In this document: piece after piece, positions 9,137 to 18,332 of the stretch
Numbering within the stretch: the stretch's first letter is position 1
How the letters are laid out: each line of letters begins with the position of its first letter
Source: Butyrivibrio sp. XPD2002
GTDB taxonomy: Bacteria; Bacillota; Clostridia; Lachnospirales; Lachnospiraceae
Length of the DNA stretch: 64,000 nt
Direction: 5' to 3'
NCBI RefSeq assembly: GCF_000423945.1
Contig: NZ_AUIY01000012.1
Coordinates: 113,371-177,370 of the forward strand
The notes under the pieces: model-generated
The model's input: the letters and a program-made list of their open reading frames with translations, nothing else
Told to the model about the DNA's origin: nothing
The model's database searches: none
Program-made: the position numbers and the translations under genes

Positions 9137-10921
9137 ATGAATATTACAAATGAATCTAAAAAATATCCATATACAGCTATGGACTATATTAACATTCTGG
9201 TGTTGGTCTTGATTTTTTTTGCCATTGTAATACGTTCACTATTTAGCTTTTGTCAGTCTGACGAAAGCTTTTATATAGCTTTAGCGCACAGGTTCTGGTT
9301 GGGGGATTGCCCTATTGCGGATGAGTGGCATCCTGCTCAGCTTATAGGTGTTATTCTGCTGCCATTTTATTCAGCATTTAAAATGCTTGTCCCTTCGGGA
9401 ACCGGTGTCATGCTTTATTTTCGCATTCTACAGAATATAAGCTCATTATTATGTGCAATTCTTGTTTATACTAATCTGCGCCGTTTTCAAAAGAAATGGT
9501 GGACGCTTATTTGTGCTGTCCTGGTTCTTGTATTTGCCAGAGAAAACATACTTGGAATGAGCTATTATCATCTGTTTGCCATGTCTGCAGTGGTGATAGG
9601 AACATGCTTTTGCGTGATAGCAGAAACAGATGACGCCATAATTCAGAATTCAAGGATAGTATATATAGGTATATGCTGCGTTATCGGAACTCTGTGTATG
9701 CCCTTTTTTATTTTTGGATTTCTAGGTATTTCCATACTACTTATTGCTATTCATAAACGAATAATTGATAAAAAAAGATTTTATTTCAGTTATCTGCTGA
9801 GTCTTTTTTTGATGTCTGTATATCCATCCGTTATCATTATCCGCGGAATGCTTAAGGATACATTCATGAAATCCCTTCCGTATATTTTCTCTGATCCCGA
9901 GCATCTCAGAAGAATGCCTTTTTTCACGATGCCTATGCATCAGATTATAAAAAAGTCATTTTATATGGAAGCAGGTAGCGAAAACATCTTGCTTATTGTG
10001 ATATTCTTTTTTATGGTAATACTGTCAATTATCAGCTTATTCATGAAGGGAAGACACGACTGGGTTTATGTAGTAGAGATACTGCTATTTTGCCTGGTAA
10101 TTATTGAGAGAAGAAGATTGTGCCTTGATAGACAGTGGAGTACATTTAGTATCTTTATTCCCTGGAGTATACCGCTTGTTATTTGTTCTATAAAGAAGGC
10201 AAAACATAAGATACCACTGTTTTTGTATCTGTATGGATTTATCTGCTCTGTTTTATTTAACTTGGGAAGTGATGCTCCCAGTTCATTTACGGTAGGAGCA
10301 CTTACAGTTTCAATGGCCACGGTTATGGCACTTGGAATTCTTGTAGATAGCTTGGAGCTTCAGATAAATCCCGGGACTAAAAGGATTTTATATACTGCTA
10401 CGCTGGTCGCTTTCCTTTTTGCTTCTTCACCCATACTGGTTACCAGAATACTGGGGGTTTATCGTGATGATGAATTACAGAATCTTACTGAAAGAATTGA
10501 TAGGGGACCTGCAGCCGGTCTCTATACCAGCCCGGAGCATAAAGCTCAGTATTATGAGGTGTGCAGAACCCTTGATAATCTGCAAAAGAGAGAGCCAGAG
10601 GGAAAGGTTCTGTATTCTAAAGTTCTTCCCTGGGCATATTTTTATACGGACTATCAGTTTGGAGCACCTTCTCCCTGGAGAAACCGTATATCCAGTAGAC
10701 ATTTGGTGAAATATTATGAAATTCAGCCTGAGAAGAAGCCGGATATAGTTGTTGTTTTTAATCCTGATATAGGAAAATATGAAGAATCAAAGTATGACAG
10801 TATCATTAGAAAGAAGAGACCAAACAAAAACAAACGGTTTGGTCGATTTTACAAAGAATTAAAGAATGACTACAAAATGGAACGTACAGAGTGTGCTACT
10901 ATTTATATAAAAAATAAGTAA
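9137..10921 (+). CDS. Polytopic membrane glycosyltransferase-like protein (GT-C)
   Basis: A 594-residue protein with about a dozen hydrophobic spans. The acidic pair in SFCQSDESFY (Asp42, Glu43) just after the first span matches the catalytic-loop position of GT-C enzymes such as GT39, which use polyprenyl-phosphate sugars outside the membrane. A soluble tail of ~180 residues follows the last span. The ATG is chosen over an in-frame TTG 15 bases earlier that lies within the ATPase gene. It begins a few bases after the ATPase stop, so both are probably co-transcribed. Base composition is AT-richer than the genes to the left. Acceptor and sugar unknown. Confidence 0.68.
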   Translation: MNITNESKKYPYTAMDYINILVLVLIFFAIVIRSLFSFCQSDESFYIALAHRFWLGDCPIADEWHPAQLIGVILLPFYSAFKMLVPSGTGVMLYFRILQNISSLLCAILVYTNLRRFQKKWWTLICAVLVLVFARENILGMSYYHLFAMSAVVIGTCFCVIAETDDAIIQNSRIVYIGICCVIGTLCMPFFIFGFLGISILLIAIHKRIIDKKRFYFSYLLSLFLMSVYPSVIIIRGMLKDTFMKSLPYIFSDPEHLRRMPFFTMPMHQIIKKSFYMEAGSENILLIVIFFFMVILSIISLFMKGRHDWVYVVEILLFCLVIIERRRLCLDRQWSTFSIFIPWSIPLVICSIKKAKHKIPLFLYLYGFICSVLFNLGSDAPSSFTVGALTVSMATVMALGILVDSLELQINPGTKRILYTATLVAFLFASSPILVTRILGVYRDDELQNLTERIDRGPAAGLYTSPEHKAQYYEVCRTLDNLQKREPEGKVLYSKVLPWAYFYTDYQFGAPSPWRNRISSRHLVKYYEIQPEKKPDIVVVFNPDIGKYEESKYDSIIRKKRPNKNKRFGRFYKELKNDYKMERTECATIYIKNK

Positions 10922-10957
10922 ATGGGATAATTCAGATAAGGTAATTAAACAATTATT

Positions 10958-12652
10958 ATGAAAAAAGTGGAAAAGGCCAACAGGATAAAAGGAATATTAT
11001 TTGCGCTGCCATTTGCTGTGATGCAGCTAATAGGCAAGGATTTTAGTGCTGATAATAAAATAAATGATCTTACATTAGGCAAATTCTATATAATGAGGGC
11101 GCTTATCCTGTTTGCAGGATATTTTGTTGTGGCTTATGTGCTTAGTGTTTTGGGATTTTACGTCATAGAAAAGCTAAGAAAAAAGGTAGCTGCCAATAAG
11201 GAAAATACGGTAGAGCGAATTAATATCAAGAGCTATTTAAAGTCAGTCCTTGGTGTTTTTGTGTTCTGGATTCCCTACTATATCTTTTTCTTTCCGGGAA
11301 CAAGTAATATAGGAGATACAGATAAGCAGATAAGGATGTTTTTCCACAGACCTGTCAAGTTTCCGCTCAATGTATCACCGGTGCAGGGGCCGGATATTTA
11401 TATAACCGATCATCATCCTTTTTTCACTACATGGCTTTATGGCAGCTTTGTTAAGCTTGGTATAACCTTGTTTGGCAGAGCATGGATGGGAGTAGCTATC
11501 TTTTCATTTCTGCAGATGCTGCTGTTTTGTGCTTTTCTTGTATTTATTTTGTTCAGAGTACGCAGCTTTGGGCTGCCATCTAAGATATTCAAGCTTGGGA
11601 TTGTGTTTACAGCGCTATTTCCGTTTTATCCTATGCTGGCAGTCTGCATGGTAAAGGATATGACATTTTCCTTCTTCTGTCTGACTACAGTGTGGATGAT
11701 ATTTGAGATATCCATGTCAGAGGGAATGCTTCTGAAGAATAAATGGTTTGTGGCAGGATTTGCCATATCGAATGTTCTTTTTATGCTTTCTAAGGGGCAG
11801 GGTAAGTATTTTGTTATGGTACTTGCCGTAATGATGATGGCGGTGTATTGGAAATACTGGTACTCTGTTGCGATAACAACTGTTTTGCCGATTTTCTTTG
11901 TTGTTGTGGTTTGGGGAAAGATCCTTCTTCCCGTGTGGAATATTTCTCCCGGTGGTAAGCAGGAGGCTATTGGCACTCTTCTCCAGCAGTCTGCCCGCTA
12001 TGTGGTAACCTATCCCGATGAAGTGACTGAAGAGGAAAAGAACGCGATAGCAGCAGTTATTGATTATGATAATATTGCTGAGAATTTTGATCCCACAGTT
12101 ACAAATCCTATAAAGATAACCTTCAACCAGAAAGCGACAAAGGAGCAGATGCGAAACTACTATAAATGCTGGTTTGCTATGTTTCTTAAGCATCCGGGCT
12201 TATATTTTGAGTCAACACTTAATACCTGCTATAAGTTCTTTGATATGACCTGGGAGGGAAATCCGTTCTTCGTATGCTTTAACATTGATGTGGAGCAGGA
12301 TGATGAGCTTTATATAGAATCATTCTTTACAAGCGGAGAGATAGGAAACAGTATCAAATGGTTGTTTACTGAGATAAGGGCGATACCGATCATCGGAATT
12401 TTGTTTAAGACCTCTTTTTATACCTGGGTTGTATGGTTTTTATTCTTGGTAAATCTGAAAAGAAGAAATTCCAGGATGCTGGTTTTCTGTACGATACCGA
12501 TTTTATCTATAATGATCTATGCAGCATGTCCCAGAAGCCTTCCAAGATATGCTGAGCCGGTGATCATGATGATCGTTCCGATGTTAATGGCGACTATTGT
12601 TACCGGGACGGAAGTGAAGAAAAGCGATAATTCCGATGTAATAAAAGTTTAA
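10958..12652 (+). CDS. DUF6020-like polytopic membrane protein
   Basis: A 564-residue multi-spanning protein. Conserved features are NIGDTDKQ (Asp120) after the early spans and DHHPFFTTW (His152-His153), then RYVVTYPDEVTEEE in an extracellular loop. The same motifs recur in the 624-residue gene starting at 14820, so the two are paralogues. I match both to the DUF6020 family, likely GT-C-type transferases of surface polysaccharide loci; the function is not established. Only a weak AAGGTAA ribosome site is seen. A short gap with an extended -10 promoter follows. Confidence 0.7.
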   Translation: MKKVEKANRIKGILFALPFAVMQLIGKDFSADNKINDLTLGKFYIMRALILFAGYFVVAYVLSVLGFYVIEKLRKKVAANKENTVERINIKSYLKSVLGVFVFWIPYYIFFFPGTSNIGDTDKQIRMFFHRPVKFPLNVSPVQGPDIYITDHHPFFTTWLYGSFVKLGITLFGRAWMGVAIFSFLQMLLFCAFLVFILFRVRSFGLPSKIFKLGIVFTALFPFYPMLAVCMVKDMTFSFFCLTTVWMIFEISMSEGMLLKNKWFVAGFAISNVLFMLSKGQGKYFVMVLAVMMMAVYWKYWYSVAITTVLPIFFVVVVWGKILLPVWNISPGGKQEAIGTLLQQSARYVVTYPDEVTEEEKNAIAAVIDYDNIAENFDPTVTNPIKITFNQKATKEQMRNYYKCWFAMFLKHPGLYFESTLNTCYKFFDMTWEGNPFFVCFNIDVEQDDELYIESFFTSGEIGNSIKWLFTEIRAIPIIGILFKTSFYTWVVWFLFLVNLKRRNSRMLVFCTIPILSIMIYAACPRSLPRYAEPVIMMIVPMLMATIVTGTEVKKSDNSDVIKV

Positions 12653-12682
12653 TAGTTGCTTTATAAAACGTAGATTTGCAAG

Positions 12683-12691
12683 TGTTATAAT
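12683..12691 (+). promoter_or_regulatory. Extended -10 promoter for the beta-helix gene
   Basis: TGTTATAAT is a perfect extended -10 (TGn followed by TATAAT) about 80 bases before the next start. No convincing -35 is present, as is common for extended -10 promoters. It would let the exported protein be transcribed apart from the upstream operon. Confidence 0.5.
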
Positions 12692-12771
12692 GAATACATA
12701 TTATATCTAAAATGGTGCAGATTTTTGATTAAAGCGCCCAAATAATCTTATGAGGAATAGGAGGATATTTT

Positions 12772-13896
12772 ATGAGGGATGTTAAAAGACTTGCAAAGTA
12801 CGGAATGGCAGCCGCTGCCATGGCTTTTTCAATTATGCTTATAAGCCCGGTGCAGGCAAAGGCTGCATATCTGGTTAAACATAATGAGAAGTGCGTTCAG
12901 GAGGATGAGAAGAACTCAAATGACCAGAAGGCTATTCAGGAGGCACTGGAGAAGTATAAGGATATTAAGCTGGAATCCGGAAAAGAGTACTATCTTCAGG
13001 GACCTATTGATGCGGTTGATGGCGGAAGCATAGACGCTACAGGAGCTACAATCATCTGCCGTAAGGTTATTATTCATAACAAGACAGAGAGTAAGTCTAT
13101 AGCTAATTTCAGCATTAAGGGCGGTACATGGAAGAGATCTAACAAGAGTGAGGCGGATGGATCTTCCTTCAGATTCCATTACGGGACTAATCTTAAGTTC
13201 ACCGATATGACAATTGAGCATGCGAAGATGGAGAACCATGCTATTGAGCTGGTGGCATGTTCGAACGTTCTTATAGAGAACTGCAAGATTACCGGACAGG
13301 GAGATTATAGTAAGAAGAGTGTTGAGGAACAGATCCAGATTGATGTTGCTACTGAAAGGACAGCTCCATTCCTGAAAGATAAGAATTCAGGACTGTTAAA
13401 TGGAACAGGCTGTAAGAATATAACAATAAATAACTGTGAGGTTACAGGCTGCAGAGCTGTTTGTGCTAACTATGACAAGAGCACTAAGAAAAATGCCAAC
13501 AAATATCACAAGAATATAAAGGTTACCAATTGCACACTGACAGGTGAGTCTGCTGAAGGCCTGATGATTTTCAACACAAAGGGAATCACAGTAAAGAACA
13601 ATACAATTATCAGTAATGCTCCAAAGTCAAGGAAATACTACTCGCCCGGACTTCACATTCAGGTATATGGAAACGGCAAGGGTGGATTTAATAAAGGTAA
13701 GGTAAAGGTAACAGGCAATACTATTAAGGGCGGAATGTTCGGAGCTTTCATTTCTGCAAACACAAGTAAGACCAAGTTTGGTAAAATCACCTTTAAGAAT
13801 AATAAGCTCTACAGCAAGGCAGGGAAAAACAATGCTTATCACATTGATACCTACAAGAAGCTTACAGATAAAGGTAATAAGAGCAAAAAGTGGTAA
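12772..13896 (+). CDS. Exported right-handed beta-helix protein
   Basis: A 374-residue protein with a signal peptide (positive MRDVKRLAKYG, hydrophobic core AAAAMAFSIMLI, cleavage near VQAKA-AY). The mature part carries repeated short strands with Asn/Ile ladders (ITINNCEVTGC, IKVTNCTLTG, ITVKNNTI), the pattern of pectate-lyase-like parallel beta-helices. Such folds bind or cleave polysaccharides outside the cell. A strong GGAGG ribosome site precedes it. It is related to the beta-helix part of the 941-residue protein at 19.7 kb. It may trim or bind the polymer made here; whether it is an enzyme is unclear. Confidence 0.75.
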   Translation: MRDVKRLAKYGMAAAAMAFSIMLISPVQAKAAYLVKHNEKCVQEDEKNSNDQKAIQEALEKYKDIKLESGKEYYLQGPIDAVDGGSIDATGATIICRKVIIHNKTESKSIANFSIKGGTWKRSNKSEADGSSFRFHYGTNLKFTDMTIEHAKMENHAIELVACSNVLIENCKITGQGDYSKKSVEEQIQIDVATERTAPFLKDKNSGLLNGTGCKNITINNCEVTGCRAVCANYDKSTKKNANKYHKNIKVTNCTLTGESAEGLMIFNTKGITVKNNTIISNAPKSRKYYSPGLHIQVYGNGKGGFNKGKVKVTGNTIKGGMFGAFISANTSKTKFGKITFKNNKLYSKAGKNNAYHIDTYKKLTDKGNKSKKW

Positions 13897-13939
13897 TCAA
13901 TCAATGCTTTAATGCTGTATAATCTAGGATATAACAGAA

Positions 13940-13976
13940 GAGGGCAGCCAGAGAAATTTGACTGCCCTCAGTTTTT
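13940..13976 (+). terminator. Intrinsic terminator after the beta-helix gene
   Basis: GAGGGCAG and CTGCCCTC form a perfect 8-bp stem followed by AGTTTTT. The next gene begins only 18 bases later on the same strand, so read-through or antitermination decides whether the cluster continues. Confidence 0.8.
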
Positions 13977-13993
13977 GAGGGGGATAGTAACTC

Positions 13994-14791
13994 GTGAGAA
14001 AAATGATCAGAGTATTTATTGCAGCGCTGATAATAGTGGCACTTATGCCCTGTAAGCATGTTAATGCTGCTTCGAAATTAGCTGACAGCCTGAATGACAA
14101 GAAAATAGTTCATGCCTGTGGTGGATTTAACGGTATAAGACATGCAAATTGTGAGGAGTCTCTTGTAGAAGCAATCGAATCAGGGAAGAAGGTCATTGAG
14201 ATAGACTTTATGTTCACATCTGATGATGTGCTTATATGTGAACATGGCTTTTTGGGCTATGGAAAACAGGTTTTGTCCTATGATGAATTCCTGCGAAGGA
14301 AGCCAATGGAAGAAGGGACGGCAATGACAGCACGCAGAGCCATAAGTCTTCTGAAAAATACTGATATCAAGCTGATAGTAGATACTCAGGACCCAAAGCT
14401 CGTTAAGGTATATAAGGAGCTTCGCAAAATTTGTAAAAAAGAGAATGCAGAAAAGTATTTTAAGAATATAATTCCTCAGATATACTATGAGGGACAGTAT
14501 AAAGAGATGGAGGCTTTTTATAAGTTTCCGGAATACATATTTGAAGCCTATCGTATCACAGGTAGCCCTAAGAAGGGCGGACATGCTGACTTTAAGTATT
14601 TCCAGAAGGTATGTAAGCGTCATAAAAAGATAAGATATATTGCTTTTTACAGTAGATTTGTGACAAAAAAGGCTGTAAAAATGTTTGAAAAATACAATGT
14701 CGGTGTTATTGCACACCCGGTAAACACTAAGTCTGACTTTAAGAGACTTAAGAAGATGGGTGTGAAAGCCGTCATGACAGATTTCTTATAA
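13994..14791 (+). CDS. Exported glycerophosphodiester phosphodiesterase-like protein
   Basis: A 265-residue protein with a signal peptide (MRKMIRVFIAALIIVALM, then PCKHVNA). The mature N-terminus fits the GDPD pattern: His40 in IVHACGG, NCEESLVEAIESG for the usual N-T-x-x-A-F/A segment, and IEIDFMFTSDDVLICEHG for the E-x-D metal site and second histidine. Members cleave glycerophosphodiesters, including teichoic acid. It is shorter and more divergent than cytoplasmic GlpQ. GTG start after GAGGGGG. Substrate is inferred from family and context: a polymer built from glycerol-phosphate-like units. Confidence 0.72.
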   Translation: MRKMIRVFIAALIIVALMPCKHVNAASKLADSLNDKKIVHACGGFNGIRHANCEESLVEAIESGKKVIEIDFMFTSDDVLICEHGFLGYGKQVLSYDEFLRRKPMEEGTAMTARRAISLLKNTDIKLIVDTQDPKLVKVYKELRKICKKENAEKYFKNIIPQIYYEGQYKEMEAFYKFPEYIFEAYRITGSPKKGGHADFKYFQKVCKRHKKIRYIAFYSRFVTKKAVKMFEKYNVGVIAHPVNTKSDFKRLKKMGVKAVMTDFL

Positions 14792-14819
14792 TTAAGAGTC
14801 TTCGCGGAAAGGTATCAAA

Positions 14820-16694
14820 ATGACAGAAAAGCTTAAAAAGTGGAACATAGGAACGGCGATTAGCGTGATCATTACTCTGGCTGCTATTACAATCAAGCCA
14901 GAGTATGATCTTAAAAATCATTTCCTTAAATACAGCTATCAGAATATCTTCGCCACGTTATTTGTAATAGCGTACGTGGCGTTTTTTTATGACCGCATTA
15001 TGGATTTTCTGTCAGACAGGAAGAACAGAATAGTATGTATTATTATGGGGGCTTTTGCCGCTTTTGCGATTGTGGTGGGATATTCCTTTGATACTACCGG
15101 AAGTATAGATGTGGTCAGAGGGGCGCTGATTAAGAATGCTATAAGGTTCATGGCGCTTGGTTATGCCTTCACGACTCTTTTCGCTCTTGTTTTTATCAAG
15201 ATAAATGACCTTTTGGCGTCGGGTGCATTTATGTTAAATACAGAGCGTAAGCTTAAGGGACTTTATAAGTCCTATATAGATATTCTTCATAAGAAGCCTT
15301 TTATTACAGCTGTTGTTACAGTTTTCATAATCCTTATTCCGTGCCTTATCGCAGCTTATCCTGCGATTTTCATGGGTGATACCAGAGTGCAGCTTGCACA
15401 GGCATTTAATTCATCTTCATATAATCACTATGATGTGGAGTATGGTGCTACCAAGCTGGATAATCACCATCCTCTTGCTCACACAATGCTCATGTATATC
15501 TGTGTGAAAATTGGTGTGGCTGTAACAGGTTCATGGAACGTGGGAATGTTCATATACACTCTGATTCAGTACGTGTTCATGCTTGTTTGCATAGGTTATG
15601 TAGTAAAGACCTTCGTTGATGAAAAGTTTGGGGATATTTGTTCAATTCTTTTCATGCTGTATGTGGTATTTGCAGGCGGTCATTCAGGAAGATATATATT
15701 CCTTGCCACAAAGGATATTATTTATTCAGGCTTTTTGATCTTATTTACAATCGGGCTTTACAAGGCTCTTAAGGAACAGAAATTTGGAAGGTTCATTTAT
15801 ATTGGCGGCATAGGTATGCTGGCGTTTAGAAAAGAGGCCTTCTATATCCTCCTTTTGACTATCGTATTATGCATGATTCTGGCACTTTTTAGTCGCAAGA
15901 AGCTGGCGCTGTTATTTGCTGGCGTTGTGGTTATCCATGTTATGTGGAATAACGTACTTGTTCCTGCTATGGGAATACATGCAGGAAGTACAAGAGAGGT
16001 CCTCTCACTTCCTCTTCAGATGACAGGAAGATATGTCCTTAATTATCCAGATGAAGTTACAGATGAGGAGAGGGAGGCGATAGACGCAATCGTCAATTAT
16101 GAGAAAATTGCGGAAAACTATGATCCCAAGCACTCATCACCTATAAAGAATACCTTCAGGGAAGATTCGACAAAAGCAGACCTTATGAATTACTTCAAGG
16201 TCTTTTTCAAGATGTTCCCAAAGCATCCGCAGATATACTTATATGCGCTTATTGAGTTTAAGTATGAGCTGTTTTACCCCAAGGCCTTTAACAAGGCTAC
16301 TTATCTGTACAGCTATTCTGCGAACCGCATGGAAAGAGCTAACGAATTCATGGGTGATGTGGGAGCTGACTTCCATTATCCCGATAATGCCGCATTGACT
16401 AAATTCAGAGATAGTCTGTGCGATGCAATGGTCAGATGGAATGGCTACCCTATAATCAATATATTTAATTCAGCTGCTACCTATGTGTGGTGGGTGATAA
16501 TTGCATTTGCGCTTTCAATTATAAAGAAAAACAAAGGCGTGTTTATTATTACATTGCCCCTTATTGCCACAATTCTGTTTTGTATTTTGGGCCCACAGTC
16601 AGGTGGACATATCAGATATATGTATCCCCTGCAGATGGCGCTTCCGTGCATAAGTGCATTTTCACTTAAGCTTATTAAAGATGCATCCAGATGA
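14820..16694 (+). CDS. DUF6020-like polytopic membrane protein (second paralogue)
   Basis: A 624-residue multi-spanning protein with the family motifs MGDTRVQ (Asp187), DNHHPLAHT (His216-His217) and RYVLNYPDEVTDEE, all matching the gene at 10.9 kb. The extracellular loop after the YPDEV motif is also conserved between the two (YDNIAENFDPT versus YEKIAENYDPK), showing true paralogy. The role is probably transfer of a sugar or similar group outside the membrane, by analogy with GT-C proteins. GGAAAGG ribosome site. A terminator-like hairpin lies inside the coding region near the second span. Confidence 0.7.
   Translation: MTEKLKKWNIGTAISVIITLAAITIKPEYDLKNHFLKYSYQNIFATLFVIAYVAFFYDRIMDFLSDRKNRIVCIIMGAFAAFAIVVGYSFDTTGSIDVVRGALIKNAIRFMALGYAFTTLFALVFIKINDLLASGAFMLNTERKLKGLYKSYIDILHKKPFITAVVTVFIILIPCLIAAYPAIFMGDTRVQLAQAFNSSSYNHYDVEYGATKLDNHHPLAHTMLMYICVKIGVAVTGSWNVGMFIYTLIQYVFMLVCIGYVVKTFVDEKFGDICSILFMLYVVFAGGHSGRYIFLATKDIIYSGFLILFTIGLYKALKEQKFGRFIYIGGIGMLAFRKEAFYILLLTIVLCMILALFSRKKLALLFAGVVVIHVMWNNVLVPAMGIHAGSTREVLSLPLQMTGRYVLNYPDEVTDEEREAIDAIVNYEKIAENYDPKHSSPIKNTFREDSTKADLMNYFKVFFKMFPKHPQIYLYALIEFKYELFYPKAFNKATYLYSYSANRMERANEFMGDVGADFHYPDNAALTKFRDSLCDAMVRWNGYPIINIFNSAATYVWWVIIAFALSIIKKNKGVFIITLPLIATILFCILGPQSGGHIRYMYPLQMALPCISAFSLKLIKDASR
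14951..14988 (+). terminator. Terminator-like hairpin within the DUF6020 coding region
   Basis: CGCCACGT and ACGTGGCG form a perfect 8-bp GC-rich stem followed at once by seven T residues. It lies 131 bases into the gene and is fully in frame. It has the form of an intrinsic terminator; whether it works as one is untested. Confidence 0.55.
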
Positions 16695-16741
16695 TGGCAT
16701 AAACTTTTAATAGCAGACAATTATGAAAGAAACATTAGATT

Positions 16742-18280
16742 ATGAAGATCTATGAAAAGATAACAAGAGCAGGCATTTATATTGTTTTTTTGATTTTACT
16801 TATCCTTTCATTTAGTAAAAAGGTAAATGTAAACATAGACGAGGTTTATTCCTACGGTCTTGCCAATCATTACGGTGAGAGAAGGATGTCCTTTGAGGAT
16901 GGGATAAAGTATGTTCCTGCGGGAACGCCCTGGCTTCAATATGTGACAGTTTCTGATGATCACCGCTTTGATTATGCCAATGTCTGGAGCAATCAGACAT
17001 CAGACGTACATCCGCCCTTTTACTATGTCATTATGCATACGATATGCTCATTTTTTCCCGGCAGGTTCTCCTTGTGGTTTGGAGGAGTGATCAACATTTT
17101 CTTCTGCCTTATAAGCCTTTTGGTTTTTGAAAAGCTGGTTGGAATTTATATTGAAGATACGCGGGTAAAGCTCATTCTGGCAGCAGCCTATGGGCTTGCA
17201 CCTGCTTTTCTTAATATGGCCATGTTTATAAGAATGTACACCATGGCTATGTTTTGTACGCTTCTTTTTACATATTTCTATATAAGATATGTAAGGGGAG
17301 AGGATGGGAAAGGAATTCTTGCAGCCCTTACATGCACAGCAGTATTAGGGACCATGACGCATTATTACTGCATGATCTTTGTTGTTCTTTTGTCTGTCTC
17401 CTATGGAGTTTACAGCTTGTTTAAGCGTAAGTTTGCAGCTTTATTAAAATATACCGTATCAATGCTTGTGGCAGCAGGACTTTGTGTGGCTATTTTTCCC
17501 GGAATACTGGGCCACTTTTTTAACAGTGACAGAGGAGAAGAGACCATAAGTAATGCCGGAAGTGATTCGGTTCTCAGGACTAACCTTTGGAAGGATGTTT
17601 TATTGGTTACTAATGAGATATTTGGTAATCCCATTCTCTTATGCGGAATAGTCTTTGCAGTATTGCTGCTTCTTATAATTGGATATAAAAAGTGTGCAGC
17701 TAAGATAAATGCTGAATTTGTGCTTGTTTTTGTTGCTGTTGCAGGATACATGGTGATGATATCAGCTACAGCGCCCTATGCAACGGACAGATATTTCTTC
17801 CCTATATATGGCGTGTTATTTGCGCTTGTCTCTATTCCCTGTGCTAACGTTATAAAAGCTTATTTAAATGGTAAAAAAGCAGTGATAGTGACATTTGCTG
17901 CTCTTTTCATAATCACCTGCGCAGCATGGCGAAGCGTTAAATGGGACTATACAGAAAGCTATACAAAGGATTCGCTTCAGTGGGCAGGGGAGCATTCTGA
18001 CCTGGACGCTGTTATGATTCATGGAGCCAGATTCAGGATGCACACATCATTCCTGGAGGCCTCTGAATATGCGTCCATGACACTGGTTGACCACAAGGAG
18101 CTTAGCGGACTGCCCAATACTTCTGAATTCGAAGACAGGGATTTCGTATTAATGGTTGCTGCGAAGGAAGATGACGAAGATTATCTGGAGGAAGTGATGA
18201 AAAGGTATCCGGGCCACAGCTACAGTAGGGTTGCCTACTCCGGATATCACTCCACATATTATTTTACTTGCAGTGAATAG
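16742..18280 (+). CDS. GT39-like polytopic glycosyltransferase
   Basis: A 512-residue membrane protein with about 11 spans. NIDEVYSYG (Asp33-Glu34) after the first span and DVHPPFYY (His90-Pro-Pro) match the two luminal motifs of ArnT/PMT-type GT-C enzymes, which use polyprenyl-phosphate sugars. The tail from ~400 is a soluble domain. The next gene is a DPM1/GtrB-like enzyme that makes exactly that kind of donor, then comes a GtrA-like protein, so the three probably form one decoration module: donor synthesis, flipping and extracellular transfer. Acceptor unknown; the glycopolymer or a protein are both possible. Confidence 0.75.
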   Translation: MKIYEKITRAGIYIVFLILLILSFSKKVNVNIDEVYSYGLANHYGERRMSFEDGIKYVPAGTPWLQYVTVSDDHRFDYANVWSNQTSDVHPPFYYVIMHTICSFFPGRFSLWFGGVINIFFCLISLLVFEKLVGIYIEDTRVKLILAAAYGLAPAFLNMAMFIRMYTMAMFCTLLFTYFYIRYVRGEDGKGILAALTCTAVLGTMTHYYCMIFVVLLSVSYGVYSLFKRKFAALLKYTVSMLVAAGLCVAIFPGILGHFFNSDRGEETISNAGSDSVLRTNLWKDVLLVTNEIFGNPILLCGIVFAVLLLLIIGYKKCAAKINAEFVLVFVAVAGYMVMISATAPYATDRYFFPIYGVLFALVSIPCANVIKAYLNGKKAVIVTFAALFIITCAAWRSVKWDYTESYTKDSLQWAGEHSDLDAVMIHGARFRMHTSFLEASEYASMTLVDHKELSGLPNTSEFEDRDFVLMVAAKEDDEDYLEEVMKRYPGHSYSRVAYSGYHSTYYFTCSE

Positions 18281-18332
18281 GAATTCCTATTAATATAGAA
18301 ATGATATTGTTTAGAAACAGGAGTAGATTTAT

